DNA of 64,000 bases from Neospora caninum Liverpool (Eukaryota; Apicomplexa; Conoidasida; Eucoccidiorida; Sarcocystidae). Positions 1 to 13,100 of the stretch are shown piece after piece (the first letter of the stretch is position 1; every line of letters begins with the position of its first letter). The notes beneath the pieces are model-generated. The model worked only from the letters and a program-made list of their open reading frames with translations, was not told where the DNA came from and made no database searches. The stretch spans positions 1,302,001-1,366,000 of the forward strand of contig NC_018391.1 in the NCBI RefSeq assembly GCF_000208865.1, read 5' to 3'. The translations under genes were made by a program, and so were the position numbers.

Positions 1-902
1 TGAAAGGACAGAACCAGAAGCGGGAGAAAGAGAAGAAAGAGAGGAAGGAGAGAGAGCAAGAGAAGAAAGAGAGGAAGGAGAGAGAGCACCAGAAGAAAGA
101 GAGGAAGGAGAGAGAGCACCAGAAGAAAGAGAGGAAGGAGAGAGAGCACCAGAAGAAAGAGAGGAAGGAGACAGAGCACGAGAAGAGAGAAGGGAAGAAG
201 AGAGAGCAAGAGAAGCAAGAGAGGAAGGAGAGAGAGCAAGAGAGGAAAGAAAGGTAGGAGCAGCAAAGCGACAAGATTGGCCAGGGCCGAAAGGCTTAGA
301 ACGTCAGACTCACGAGACGGTCGTCGAGCTGCTCATGCTCCTCCAGCAAGTTTGACGTGTCGGCTTGACCCCGCGGCGTCGAGTCGCCTGTGAAGAACGC
401 AAATCGGGGTGCGGCAGAGATGCGAGCAGAGAAGCCGTCGAAAAGAGAACACAGCCAAAGGAGCCGGGGATGGGGAAAAACCGAGGCCAGCGCATGCAGG
501 ACAGAGAAGAAAGACGCGGCGGGAGAGGTTGACGCGGCGCCACGGGGAGAGAAGGGAGAGCAAGCGTGAGCGACGAACGCAAAAAAAAAAGGCCGACAGA
601 AGACGGAAAAATTTCCTTCGAGGAAAAGGCTGGTCGCGTGTCTTCACTTCCCTCCACTCCGTTCTTCGTGGACAAAAGAGTTGATTCTTTCCTTCCTCGG
701 CGACAGGCTCTTACCTGAGTGTCGTCGCCACTCGCCCTCCCGACGGCTTCTGAACAAAGAGCAGGCAACGCGCCGAATCCATCTCGTGCGAGCGAATCGA
801 AAAATGCATGCGTCTCTCCACCGTCCACAAATAAACGCGGAGACACAAATGCACGCAGCCAGACGGATCGGCGTCTAAGCACGACGGCATATGATTGCAA
901 AT

Positions 903-940
<38 letters not shown>

Positions 941-3900
941 TGTGTATAAAGTCTAGGGATATTGAGGGAGAACGCCACATGTTCGCGCGCACTTCTTGTA
1001 CATGTGTCTCTGTGTCGGCTTTTGTACACGCATATCTTCACGTGTACGCGCGATAGGGAAGTACGGAAACAGACAGACGAGCGCAACGGAAAAACGATGT
1101 GCAGCAGGGCAGCGTGGACATCACGGAAGGACCAGGAATAGGAGAACGGTACGTCGCCGAGGGAGGAGTTGGCGTAGCGACGAGGCTCAAAAACGCGTTT
1201 TTCTCTCACTCTTCCACTGTCTCTGTTGCATTCTTTCTCTCTCTCGCTCCTTTTCTGTTCTCGCATTCTCTCTTTCTCCCTGTGTCCCTTTGTTTTTCTG
1301 TTGCGCTATTTCTCTCTTTCGTCCACGCTGTCTCCCTGTCGACACTCCTGTCTCCGTTACGAAGAAACTTTACCTGGACTCCAGGAAGGTGCGGAGCTCT
1401 CGGACTGCTGCATGCAGTTTCGACGTGAGACCCTGAGAGGGCCCAGCACAGACAAAAATCTGAGACTCCACCTCTCTGCTGCCGCGGGGGTCGTAGCGCG
1501 AGTTCGCTCCGCTTTCTGTTGAGAGTCAACCCTCGCGGACGTTTGCGGCTCCGCGTGCCGCTGGACCGTATCAGACCTGCGCATGCCTCCTCATGAATAC
1601 TCATTTGAATCCGCTTATTGCCATGCATTCCTGGGTCTATCTTGCTGTAGACTTTCTTTGCAGACGCGAAAACAGGTCGAGTCGCACAAATGCGTACACA
1701 CGGCGAGCAGACACGAGAGCTGGCGACGGATCCACAGATGCAAAGCGATACATCAAGAGACACCCTCAAATCTATATTCAGACATACTCCGCTTATAAAC
1801 AGATATACGGGTTATATATATAAGCATACAGGTTCAAATGTATGCGTGTACAAAGATATATATATGTATAGATAGATACATGAGAGTACATGTTTAGGTG
1901 TAGCGATTGAGATGCACATCCTGACATTGTGATCATGTTCAGACCGAGATCTCAAGACGGCAGATGAAATCCCCCTGTGCGTGAACCCCGTTGTCGCGTG
2001 CCTTGGAGGAGCCTACGCACGAGTGCGCAGTGTACGCATTTGCAAGGGTTGGTGTTCCTGATGTGAACGGACAGCCAGCTCAGCACACGGCTGGGGTGTC
2101 TGTACCTCCGCAGTTGTGCGTGCCTCCTCTCGCTGACGGCGTAAGGCTTCTCTCCTTCTGTGCAGCTCGGCCTTCTGGCTTCCGGCGTCGCTTTCGCCCA
2201 GAGCTTCTTCCCCCGCCGCCTCACGAAGGAGATGAACCTCCCCCTCAAGACGTTTCACCTGTCGAGCAGGAGGCCGAGGCAAAGAGCGACTTTAAACGAA
2301 GACGTCGAAGCACGAACGTTCTTCTCGCGCCCTCGGCCTCTGTGAAGAGCTCCTTTTCCTCTATCTATCCGCTCATTCGCCGTGTCCCTTTCCTCGCCTG
2401 TCCGCGTTTCTTTTTCTTCCTTCGTCCTCCGCGTTCTCCTTTCCCTCCCCCTGGCCTTCGCGTTTCCCGTTCCTTCTTCTTCCGCGTTCTGACCCCTTTT
2501 CCGTTTCGTCGTTGTGTTCCACTCTGTCGCTCTGCTTACCTCCTCCGACAGGCGCTCGACGGCGTGGCAAAGAGTCTTTTCTTCCGCTTGAAGTTGGTGC
2601 GTCTGCTCATTCGTGGCGCGGAGCTCGGACTCAATCTCCTCAACGGCGAGTGCACGTGCTTTCGCCTTCTCTTCTTCTTCCGCAAGACGAGACGTCACCA
2701 CCGCTTCGACGGCAGCCACAGCCGCAGGCCTTGACTCTCTTCGCGCTGTGTCGTCGGCTGCCTCGCTCGTGTCCATCTGTCTGAACAACTCGTGCACTTC
2801 GCGTTCCTCCTCTTCGCTCCCCTTTGTCGTCTCCTCGTCGCCCTCGGCTGTCGTTCTCTGCTGAGCAGCTTCGGCCCCTGCACAAACACGACGCGCATGG
2901 AGAGAAGAAACGCATGAAGAACTGGCGCCCCGGCGCCTTCCTCTGTGAGCCGGAGAGAGAAGCCGAGTGTTTTTTTCGAAGAAGAAAAGGAAAAGGCAGA
3001 GGATTTGGCAGCGGGCGCGCTGGTCTCCACTCTGTGGAGCGGGGGGAGAGGAGTGACGAGCACACGCCCGTTCAGGCTCTTCTGAGAGGGAGGCGCATTT
3101 TGGTTGGCAAAAACGCGCAAGGCAGGGGCCCTCCTTTTCGGCGCTGAAATCCCTTACAGTCTTTGTTGTGTTCTCGACAAGGAAACGGGTCATTCACGGC
3201 ACCTGCCGCGCGGTTCTTCTCGAGGCCGTCGTCCAGCACTCGGCAGATTTCCTCCTGAGTCTTGGCCTGTAGCAGCCCCGCGATGACCTGTCGGGTGTCT
3301 CTACACCGGAACGGGGCCGTCGCCTTGTCCAGACGCGCCTCCAGCGCTCCTCTCAGATCTTCCAACGCGACAATTCGGTGTCGGTCCTTCTCGATTTGCG
3401 TCTCGTAGAGAGTCCAGAGGGACCATCCCGCCCCGCAGGCGCAGTCCCGGGCGAGCAGACGGAGATCCTGAAACCAGAAAACGCACAAACGCGGTGAATC
3501 CCTACTTGTCGACCGCGCCCACAGGTAGCCAGCGCTGCTCTGTCCCGTCGTCGCGTTGTGTGCCGGAGTTGCTAGGCCAACCCGTGTCTCCCGCTGCGAG
3601 AAAGCGCAGCGTCGAAAGATCCCCCTCGACGCGATTCTTGTCCTGATCGTCTTCCCCCTCTCTACGAGACGCTCGCGTGGCTTTATGTGTAGATCCACAC
3701 TGTACCGCCGCTTCGGGCGGCTTGCATGGTGGTCTCTATGTGGGGTGAGGGCGTTCTGGGCTTCCACTCGACGGCCGCATGCAGTCGCGTTTGTCTTCCT
3801 GTTTCCCCCTCTCGCCTTCCTTCCCCCCCCCCCCCTCTACAGTCTCCAAGCCGGTCGCGCTCTGTAGATCGACACTGGTTGTCGCGTTACACCTGCTTCT

Positions 3901-5357
3901 CTGTTCCCGCCTGTTTTTTCGCTGGTCTCGCCTCCTCTGCTGCCTGTGCCTTTGCGCGCCGTCTTCTGCCTTACCTGGGCGAGGGCAAGTCGCCTGGCCG
4001 CGCGTATGTCTGCTTCGGTCCCGGGATGCATTTCGGCAGTCTGCCAATCATCTGCGCCGTTCGCTTCGCGTGTTGCCTCTGGAGTCGCCGCGGGGGTTTC
4101 CTTCTCGGTTTCCGGCTCTTGTCTGTTTTCCGCCGACTCCTTCGCGCCCTCTGCGCCTGTTTGCACCGTGTGGGGCGTTCGCGCTGCTGCGGGCGTTTCT
4201 TCCGGTGACGCTCGCCTCTCCTCTGCTCCCTTGGCTTCGCGTGGGAAACGCCTCGGTCGCTCTTGGACTTTTCCCGCCTTTCTTCCCACAGTGCCTCCTC
4301 TGCCTCCGAGCGGGCGTTTCTCTCGCTCTTCCATCGCGCTCGCCTTTTGCGACCGAGACGCGCACAGAGGCAGCGCTCCAGCAACCATCTGCTTGCGCGG
4401 CCCCGGCTGGGCTGGGCTAGGAGACGCGGCAGAGACGCCAGGCGACGCAGAACACATATTCGACTGCCGCGAGGCCAGACGCGAGGGTCGTCCGGGCTGT
4501 TCGGGACAACTTTGCGCGGATTTCCTTTCGGTTTCGACGTTCTGCGCGTTTCGACGAATTCGCTCCGCCGCCCGAGCTGCCGCGCGCGCCGCCGCGCGAG
4601 CGGCCGTTGCCCGACCTAAGGCTGGTCTAGAGGGACGACAATTCGCCGTCTCGAGGGCGCGAGACGCGGAAGACGAAGCACTGAGGATCGGAGGCAGCGC
4701 TCCGAGAGCAGACTCCAGGGACGGGGACGTCGACAGTGCTGTGTCGCGTCGCGTTTCTCGGCAGCTGTGGAGGAAAAGAGAAGTCGCGGGCGTCTGAGAC
4801 TCAGCGCAACGCCGCGAAGCGACCGGCAGGACGGTGGTGCGCCGATCCTGACCCGACCGACCTTCGACTTCGGCTGGTTGATCACACGGTCCAGCGCACA
4901 CGTCCTGCGGGCTTTCCTGAGGAGCGACGGGAGCGCGGTCCGCCTCAGTAAGCGTTCCTTGGTTCTGTTGGCCATTCGCACGATTCGAATCGGTGGGTCC
5001 GGATGCACGTCCTCGAAACGCCTTTTCAGACGCACTCGAGCCCCGTGGCTGAGCGTTTGGACGGAGGAGCGACGCGCCTCCATGACTCCTTCGAAGCGCC
5101 GGAGAAGCGCGGGTCTTCGACGTGTCTAGACACCGCGCGTCCGTGGGCATGAGTCGCGGGCAAGACGCAGCGCGCATGGCTTCGCTTCTCGCGGTGAACG
5201 CAACAGGATTTGCATCAGGTTTGTTTGCGCCTCCCCGGTGCCCGTTTGCTGAGGAAAGGTGGACTGGGAGAGCGTTGGACGGGTTATCGCGCAGTTCGCG
5301 CAAGACACCCGCCCGAGAGCCTTCGCGCTCGATCGTTTTTCTCGGTACCCCTGTCAT
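1..5357 (-). CDS. Coiled-coil protein, multi-exon, 3' end beyond the window
   Basis: Function is not recognised. Seven exons join in one frame on the minus strand: 5357-3975, 3467-3158, 2877-2540, 2258-2106, 1432-1374, 749-715 and 387-314. The donors are GTAAGG, GTAAGG, GTAAGC, GTACAG, GTAAAG, GTAAGA and GTGAGT, and every acceptor ends in AG. The phases agree across all joins, which is strong evidence for the model. Exon 1 (461 codons) is a low-complexity Ala/Arg/Ser/Glu-rich region with a helical Ala-Arg repeat (ARAAARAAARAA, near 4560-4615). Exons 2 to 7 encode charged coiled-coil segments such as AVERLSEE, VKRLEGEVHLLREA, KLHAAVRELRTFLES and NLLEEHEQLDDRL. The start is the first in-frame ATG, at 5357; the frame is also open upstream, so a further 5' start is possible. 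The protein continues past position 1. A structural or cytoskeletal role is only a guess from the coiled coils. Confidence 0.72.
31..264. repeat. 30-bp purine-rich tandem repeat, about 8 copies
   Basis: A 30-base unit (agaagaaaga gaggaaggag followed by agagagcacc or a close variant) repeats head to tail from about 31 to 264. The copies at 61, 91 and 121 are nearly identical and the later ones drift. On the minus strand the tract is pyrimidine-rich. It lies just downstream of the last visible exon of the coiled-coil gene, so it probably sits in an intron of that gene. Confidence 0.9.
908..937. repeat. (AT)n microsatellite
   Basis: An uninterrupted run of about 15 AT dinucleotides lies in the intron between the fifth and sixth exons of the coiled-coil gene. 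A related imperfect TA-rich patch lies at about 1800-1870, in the intron before. Confidence 0.95.
3823..3835. repeat. Poly-C run of 13
   Basis: A homopolymer of 13 C lies in the first intron of the coiled-coil gene. It is liable to sequencing and replication slippage. Similar C-rich runs occur at about 10543-10567 in the first intron of RRP45. Confidence 0.9.
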
Positions 5358-5459
5358 GGCGGCTTCGCGGAGTAGCGACCGCCTGGCCGACACAGTCACG
5401 GAGCGACTCGGAAGAGAAGCCCCGCGAGCGCCGAGTGCTTTGTTGCGAGTGCAGGCCAC

Positions 5460-8400
5460 GCGGTCCGAGAAACAGGAAGAGATCCCGGCACGTCAGACGC
5501 GGAAACTGGAAGAGCCAACCGAGGAGGCAGCGCAAAATGCGTCCAGAAAAAAGCCAGATAGTGGATGCAGGCGATCGAAGGAGAGGGGATGAAAACGAAG
5601 AAAAAACCACGGGTCAACGGCGTTTATTTCAAGGTGTGAGACAAAGGAACTCGTACGGCGGCCCGACGCTGAACTGCGAGCTAACTGGTAGCGCGTATCT
5701 GATCCGTCCGTTTCGACTCCCCCGGACAAGACAGGCGTATGTTTTCCGTCCTCTAGAGAGAAGTTGACAAAATAACCCACCGGCTTTAAATGGCGAGAAA
5801 ATGCAAGCGAGGGAAAAGGGAAAGTTCCCCGTGACCTCGATCCTGGCTAGGCGGTCTGACAAGTTGCAAGGCACACAGTGCTGACAGGACAGCGAGAGAA
5901 ACTGCAAAAGGCTATCTGGATACTTCGGGGTCGTCCCCGACGGAGTACCCAGAAATGCATGAAGACAAAAAAGTGGGAAAATGGAGACGGAACGAAAGGC
6001 ATGCCAGAAAAGCGACAACGGCCAAGGTACATTTGGCAGTCGTCTACGAAAAACACCTGCTGTTCGCTTGTCTCGAACAGTCACACACATCGCTGTTGAC
6101 AGAACCGCAGTAGACTTGAGGAGCATGCAACTGCCAAGACACAAAAGCGCGCAACTCTCAAGTTGGCGCGTGAGACAACAGCGGATAGAATTCCTCCGAG
6201 GCAACAGTTCACTATGTTTATTTTCATTCTCTGCCCGGTCGCTCTTTTTTCAGAAGAAGAACGGAAATCCAACTCCACTATGAAAGGCAGGGCCCCTCCT
6301 ACCAACCGCGCAGTAGCCGCCGCGCGCCTGCGTCGCCGACAGAAAACCACAAACGATTTACCAGGCTGGCGCTTAGCGAGTGCATCTTAAGCAAAGCAAA
6401 GCGAACGTCTTACTATTTTCCTCTGTGTGGCGGAACGCTTCATTTGTGGGCGCACAACAGAGAGAAGCTAGGTCTTGGGTCCAGGCTTGGGTGTGGATGA
6501 ATCTCCATATGGGGTCCGTCGCGAACCCAAAACTGCTTGAATCCCAATACGTGTCAGAGAGACCCCGAACCTGTTCACTGCATCTCTCATACAGCTTGCC
6601 TGTACCCTACCGCTGCATAGCGTCGCACGCGAAAGAACTCCGGAGGGTTTCTTCCGTATCGGGGTCATCTATTCCGTGGTCAGTCACGTGCATAAACAAC
6701 CACGGTGCCGCTGTACAGTTTTAATTGCCTCCACCCCGAGGGGGTTACCATTATCCGCATGCGTTCCTACTACCGAAGTCCCCTGAATCGGTTATGCTCG
6801 GTGGTTCTCTTGCGCTGGGAATGTTTTCCAGACTTGGAAAACGCTAGGTATCTTAGGACACGCGGGCTCATCAGATCATTCCACTTCGCCGCAGGCTGTA
6901 AGAAGTACCCTCTTGTCCGCAGTCCCCAAGCGGAAAACAGGCAAGGCCTGTTGTAATACGAATGGAACCAACATGGTGTTACACCGTCCTGGCAATTTCA
7001 TGCGTGCCTGTTTCTCGCAATGGGGCAGCCAGCAGGAATTGCATTCTTGGAAGCACATTGAGACTGTCACAAACCGATAGTGCCTGACCGGAATACAACT
7101 GTCTTTAGCACGACGGGGCTGACATCGAGCGGAAACTATTCTCGTTCCGACTTTCTATGCAACCTAAACGGTCTTCACCCATCCCATATGGGATGAAGAG
7201 CGTAAAAAGCTTCGCTGTCGGCGTCGGGTGGACAATCGGGGAAAAGGTCGCCTCTGTGAACGATAATAATCCTGGTATCGCATGGTCTCCCGCCTGCGCT
7301 GAAGGGCTGCCAGAGACTAAATTTGACGACGTGACTCTTTCTTGGAAAGAGTCCATGATTCTATGGTTGAGATAAACGGGGTTTCGCCAACTAGATGTAA
7401 AAATCCCTATCGAACAGAAGTTTCCCATGTAAAGCGAGGCGCTGGGTAATCCGTTTTGAATAGGGGCGAGAGCCCGAGTTTCTTGTTTCGTCACGTTCCC
7501 CAGGCGCTGAGTTCATTCTTCAAAAAGTAACTTTTGTTACAAACTCGAGTGTAGTCTGCGTGCACCTTAACGGCGATTGCCACCTGGGATCAAGGACGTG
7601 CTGTCGGTCAGAGGCCTGCGAGAACTGAAATACGCTTTTGGGAAACTTAACTGAGGTGAATGGCAAAGTCGAAATCTGAACAGCCTGTAACTCCGTCGCG
7701 GTCATGTGTACGGAGCGTTCGACCGCTTCCCTTTGCGAAACATCACCCCCCGTCAAAGGGCTTTACAGAGCAAATGGGAATGTCTCGTGTCAATACGTGC
7801 ATGTGAAAACAACAGAGCTGGGACTCCCTTCGCTTTGCAACCTCGGCGCCAAGCATCGAAGCTACCCCGTGCACCATCACACGCGTCAGGATCCGAAAGG
7901 AAACAACGGACCACGTGCGTTGCATGTTTCCTTGTTGACAGCAACAGCCCGAAGTGCAGCACTAACTCTAGAACTGATACCGATAACGCCAGCAAGTGTC
8001 GCGCTCAACAGGCCGTTTCATCTCGTGAAGCTGCCGTCGCCGAGGGGCCTCTCTGTGGCGTACAGCGAAAAAAATGACCAGAAATCAGTTCGCGCGACAC
8101 TGTTCCGATTGTTCTACTGGTATCCCATGGCCATCTACAAGGCAGAAACGTCTCCCAATGCGTGTGGAGCTTCTTTCCAAAGCGATTGTATCAGGTGATG
8201 GAGCAGAGAGTGCAGTCGCTGAGCCTGTCTTTGAACGAACGCCGGCAACCCAGGAGCATTTTTAGGTCCAGAAGAACCGCAAAAGCAACGATGCGACGCC
8301 CTCATGCAGCTAGGTGGACGGCTCTTCGAGATGTGGAAGACTCAGTTCGAATAGAAAGTGGAAAGCTCCCAAATTCCTTCTCTGCTCATGCAGGCCTTTC

Positions 8401-10127
8401 AGGTCGTTATAGGCCATCGGTGTGACCTACGGCGGAAGGCAAAGGCGCAGAGCGAGTCCGCCCAGCCTCGCTGCTACGTAACCGGGGCGCTTTCCCCCCT
8501 GTCGCTGACGAAAAATGTTAGTGTAGTGTAGAGGGAATTGTTTTGGCGACGATCTTGTGCTTTGTCGTCAGACACCCCGAGCGCTCCGTTTCCGCATCCC
8601 GGCCCCAGATGTGCTGCATGCGCATGCCGCGAAACTTTTGTTTGCACCGTGTTTTTGCGAGGCAGTCGCGAACGTTTCCGCTACAGGGTTGCGTGATTTG
8701 TGGGCTGCATAAGAAAACGTCAAGGGAAAACGCCTTGACCTCTTTGCGAGAATGGAAGTCAGCCTGAGGTCTTCTACCTCGACGGAAGGTTCCTCGCTCT
8801 CCCTTTCCCGTCCCGTGCGGAACCGTCGGCGGGGCTGAAAAGCGAAAAGGCTCTCCTCACGGTTTGCATTCGGTGCAGAGCTCCGTTTTTCTTCTGTCTT
8901 TTGCGCGCTTGCCTATTTCGCCGCGTCAGCCTTCACTCCTGTGAGTCAAACTCCCTTTTTCTGCGCCAATTTAGAACCACGGAGCTCGCTGTCATTTCTC
9001 CGCGGCATCCCTGTCGATTCTCTCAAGCGCATGCACACGGCGTCGGCCGCGGAGCGCCGAGTCGATCGTCTTGCTTTTCGAACCGTCCCGAATTTCTCGC
9101 CTCCACCGCGAGTTTTTCTTTCCTTGCTTCTTTGCCTCGCTCTGTCGTCTTCGCCGCTCTCAGCGTCGTGTGTCTTTCCCCGCGGAAACCCGGGAGCGCA
9201 CGGTTCGCGTCGTGTTTCCGTCCACACAGGCAACACAGCGAATCCCGTTCTCGTTACCATCGTCGTGCACGTTCGTCCGCATCGTCCGCGACAGGACGGG
9301 CGCGCAGTCCTGCCGCATCCACATGCTCGTGTCTGCGTTTTTCTCCTTCGCCTTATCTTCGAGGCTTCTTTCGATCCACGCTGCCTGTGCTCCTCTGGTG
9401 GTGTGTTTGTCACCTCCCTGCAGTCGACGTGCAACCCTCGAGTTCCCCTTCTGGTGAGACGCGCTGGACAGCCGCGGCTGGCGCGACGCTGTGGTGGTTT
9501 TTGGACACCGCGTTACTCAAACCTAGGATACGTTCTTCCTCGACGCAGCTGCGCGTACAACATTTTAGATTCGGCGAGGCTTGGATACTCCTGAAAGCCT
9601 TCGGAATGAAGACGCCTTCTCTCTTTGTCGGCATTACGTACGCCGCCAGCTGAGTCGCGAGAGCTCGGCCTGCGGAGCGCTTGCGAGAGGCATTCCTCGC
9701 GGAGTAGGGCGGGTCAAGACCCGCCGGCTTTGCGGCCGTCCCGCGCCCTCGTTCAGGAGCGAGAAACTGCAGAGAGAAACAACCGACGACGGTCGAGGGA
9801 CTAAAGCTCCACACGGGAGGGACACAGACGCGGCTCGAGCGCATGCGTGAGAAAGGGAAAAAGGCCAAAAACCAAAGGGTTCCAGAGACGAAGGGAGAAT
9901 GAGAACCGTGGCGGTCTAAAACGGGGAGTTTTCTTTCGCAGCGACCCCCTCTCTCCGTCCGGTGCTGTCCTGGACGCCCCTGTACGCCGCTTCTTTTCTG
10001 CTGACGCCTTTTTTTCCTCATCCTCTGTCGGTGCCTTCGCCTCTTCCCCTTCTGGCGTCGTGCAAGGCGAATCTCCTTCAACTCCAGTCTCGCACGTTGG
10101 CCTTCCCCCCGCTTCTTGCTGAGGACG
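5460..10127. other. Divergent intergenic region without a supported gene
   Basis: This lies between the minus-strand coiled-coil gene and plus-strand RRP45 and should hold both promoters and 5' UTRs. Several open frames of 100-250 codons exist on both strands, for example minus 6204-5629 and plus 8901-9653. None has a recognisable motif, consistent splice signals or a clear strand preference. I see no RNA gene or repeat here. Confidence 0.5.
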
Positions 10128-13100
10128 ATGCTACCCTTCTGTGGAGTGAACGCAGAGACGCTCGCGCAGGCGCTCAAGAAACAAAAGCTGCGGGTTGACG
10201 GGCGCAGTCCGGACCATTTCCGCCGGCTTCAGATTTCTTTCCGGCGCAGCAATGGCCACGTAAGAGTCTTTCGTGCATGCATCCTCAACTCCCTGCCTGC
10301 ATCTTCCACTTTTTCGCTTCCAGGTGCACGTACCAGATATCCACGGAGCTCGTCAAGTGTGCGTACACCGTCACACGTGCGTATGGATGCATACGTTTCG
10401 CGATAGACAAAAGTGCAAATGTGCACGGGCGACACCCAACACGCCTCTAGCGCGCGTCGGTCACCGGGTCGCTGGGCTGGGCCCATGACGCTTACAATTC
10501 AATTTTCCCCTGTTTTTCCGGTACCACTGTCTTTCGTCTTGACCCCCCCCCCTCACCTCCCCCCCCCGTCGCCGTCACTTGGCTTGGCACACTGCTCGTA
10601 ATAATGCCTCCGCGTTTGGCTCTGAGTGAAGCAACTGTCTTTCTATTTACGGTTCACTGTCCCCGCGCTCCTTGTTCTACGGCAGCCGGTAAGGTGTCTG
10701 GTCCTTCTATTGGTTTCGCCTGTCCGTCTCTGTCCACGCCTCGCCTCTTCCTTCTGTCCACTGCCTCGCTCTCCCGGCTGGGTGCGCTCTGCTTCGGCTT
10801 ATAGGCGGAGATCGCGCTGGGTCGCACGCGCTGTCTGTCGCAAGTGACGGCCAGCCCCTTCGCGCTGCTGCCGACAGACCGCGCCTCGGACGGCGAGATC
10901 TCCTTCCGCGTCGCTCTTTCCCCGTCGATTCCTCCCACGAGCGCGGAGTTAGCTGGGCAGAGTGCGCTTTCGGCCTCGCTGGCTGCGGCAGACACCCGGC
11001 GGCGGAGCACGAAGAGCTCTGAGCTCGAGCGCGAGCTGGAGCGAATGCTCCGCAGACTCCTCAAGGACAGCGGCGTCGTCGACACGGAGGCCCTCTGCAT
11101 TCAGAGTGGGAAATGGGTAGGCCGAAGCTGCGTACACATACTCCACGAATCGCGCACAACGGAAGGCGAAAGAGACAAACGGGACGGACGATCCACCGCA
11201 CAGAACGCGTCAGAGCCCACGTTCACACCCTGGAATGCGCGTGGGCCTCTCATATATGCATGTGTGTATGTGGACAGATTACAAGAGTGTATAAATGTGC
11301 GCGACGAGCGCAAATGTGCAGAACTCTCCTTGGTAGGCGTGAGTAGGTTTTCCGGAACCCGGAAAGGACGTGTTGCGCGCAACTCTGTGCATGGTCGCCC
11401 CCATGCGTATGCATGTGTGCCTGTGTCTAGATGGGTTAATAACACGCATCGGAGGCGACGAACTGGCGGATTACACCGCTGCTGCATCTTTCGTTGCGGG
11501 TCTGAGAGAAGATTCGGATCTGTCAGTGGGAGAAGTCCGTGACTTGCATGCGTTTCGTGTCTCTGGCCTCTGTTCGCCATTCCGCCTGCCTGCAGGCTTG
11601 GCATGTGCGGGTTGCAGTGACGGTCGTGGAGGACGACGGAAATTTGCGAGACACGGCTCTCCTGGCTGCGCTCTGCGGGCTCATGCACTTTAAAAAGGAG
11701 GTGCGTCCTCGTTTGTTGCTCCGTTTGCGCATTTCCACCGGACCGATCTGCCGGTTTCTCTGCAACGTCGGCGAGCGCCCTTTGGATGCTCTCGCCCGAA
11801 ACTGCGTATACGCAGTCCAGCCTCAGTTCGCCGTGCGAGACGGCGAGGCAACCACGCAAAACCGCATGCGTCGAGAGCGCTAACGTTTCTCGTTCTTCCC
11901 ACGAGCGAAACAGTCTGTCTTCTCTTCGGCTTTTTAGCGCATGGATCTGGTGGTGTGGACGCTGCGTGTCCTCACCGCGTTCACCGACGCGAACCGGACA
12001 TTTTGTCTGCCTGCCTGTGTCGCGCACGTTCTCCTCGTGTTGTGCCGGCTACGCGATGTAACTCTCCCCGGTCGAGTCTGCTTTCTCGCGGGCGTTCCTT
12101 TTCCTTTATCATCCGCCGATGTTTTCTTCCCGTTTGCCTCGAAAGTGCGGCCGATCCCTGCTATGGCGTGACGGCCGTGTGTTCTCGCGTGTTCGGGGCC
12201 CGTTCCGCCGTTCGGTGCATGCGCGTTGCCGATCTCGTGTCCGGCCGATGGCACGTTTCTTGTGCTCCAGCGTTGTGTTCAACCTGCACATGTCGGTGTA
12301 GGCTCCTGGCGGTTTCGGCTTTTCTCTCTGGAGTTCTATTCAGCAGTGCCGGGTGAACTACGGAAGAGTCGCGCGTAGTACCCACGAGTTACCTGAGTTA
12401 AAGAATAGACAGGGCCGTGGATCCCACTTGAATCCCCTCTGTCGTTTTGAACCGCTAATAGACAGTCCTCCACGCCACATTATCCAAGTAGTCAGAACTC
12501 TCACCTGAGGGTTCTCTCCGCAGCAGGAAGGGAATTCAGGATTTTTTCCGCGCTAAACGCACCTTCACATCTTCGTTTTCCAAAATTGCGCTGCTGGGAC
12601 TGGTGTGTACTCCCCAGACAAAGCGTAGAGTTCCGTCTCGGTACCGCTTCGTCTTCTGTGCTGTGTCCGGCGCAGGCAGTCACTTTTGACGGCGACCAGG
12701 CAGTCTTTCACCGTGCGGCAGATCGCGAGCCTTTGCCTCTCTGCATCCATCACCTGCCGATCCTCGTGTCGTTCGCGTTTCTCCCGACGCGAGGCTCTCT
12801 CCTCAACCTCAGCGCCCCCAAGGGTGAAGGAGAGGACGAAGAAGACGCGCTCCCTGAACCCTACTCGTCGCAAACTGCGGGAAAGCGCGAAGACGAAAGA
12901 GACGACGAAGACGACCTCGACTACGTTGTCGATCCATCAGCTCTTGAGGAGGCTACCCTTCCTGGAAAGGTAAGGAGCCCGCGCCCCTGTGTTTCAGGAG
13001 GACTTGCGAGCTCGTCACGCTTCTCCTCGCACATGTCGTTTCTGTGCTCCCGCTCCGTCCACAGCCGTCGATCTGTTCTCTCAGTCTCCACAACCCCGGC

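Noticed and set aside
310..1266. 318-codon minus-strand open frame
   Set aside because: It is a chance read-through of introns. The true exons in this interval use different frames and are joined by splice signals with matching phase.
8901..9653. 250-codon plus-strand open frame upstream of RRP45
   Set aside because: Two other plus or minus frames are equally open in this stretch, it lacks motifs, and it probably lies in the RRP45 5' flank.
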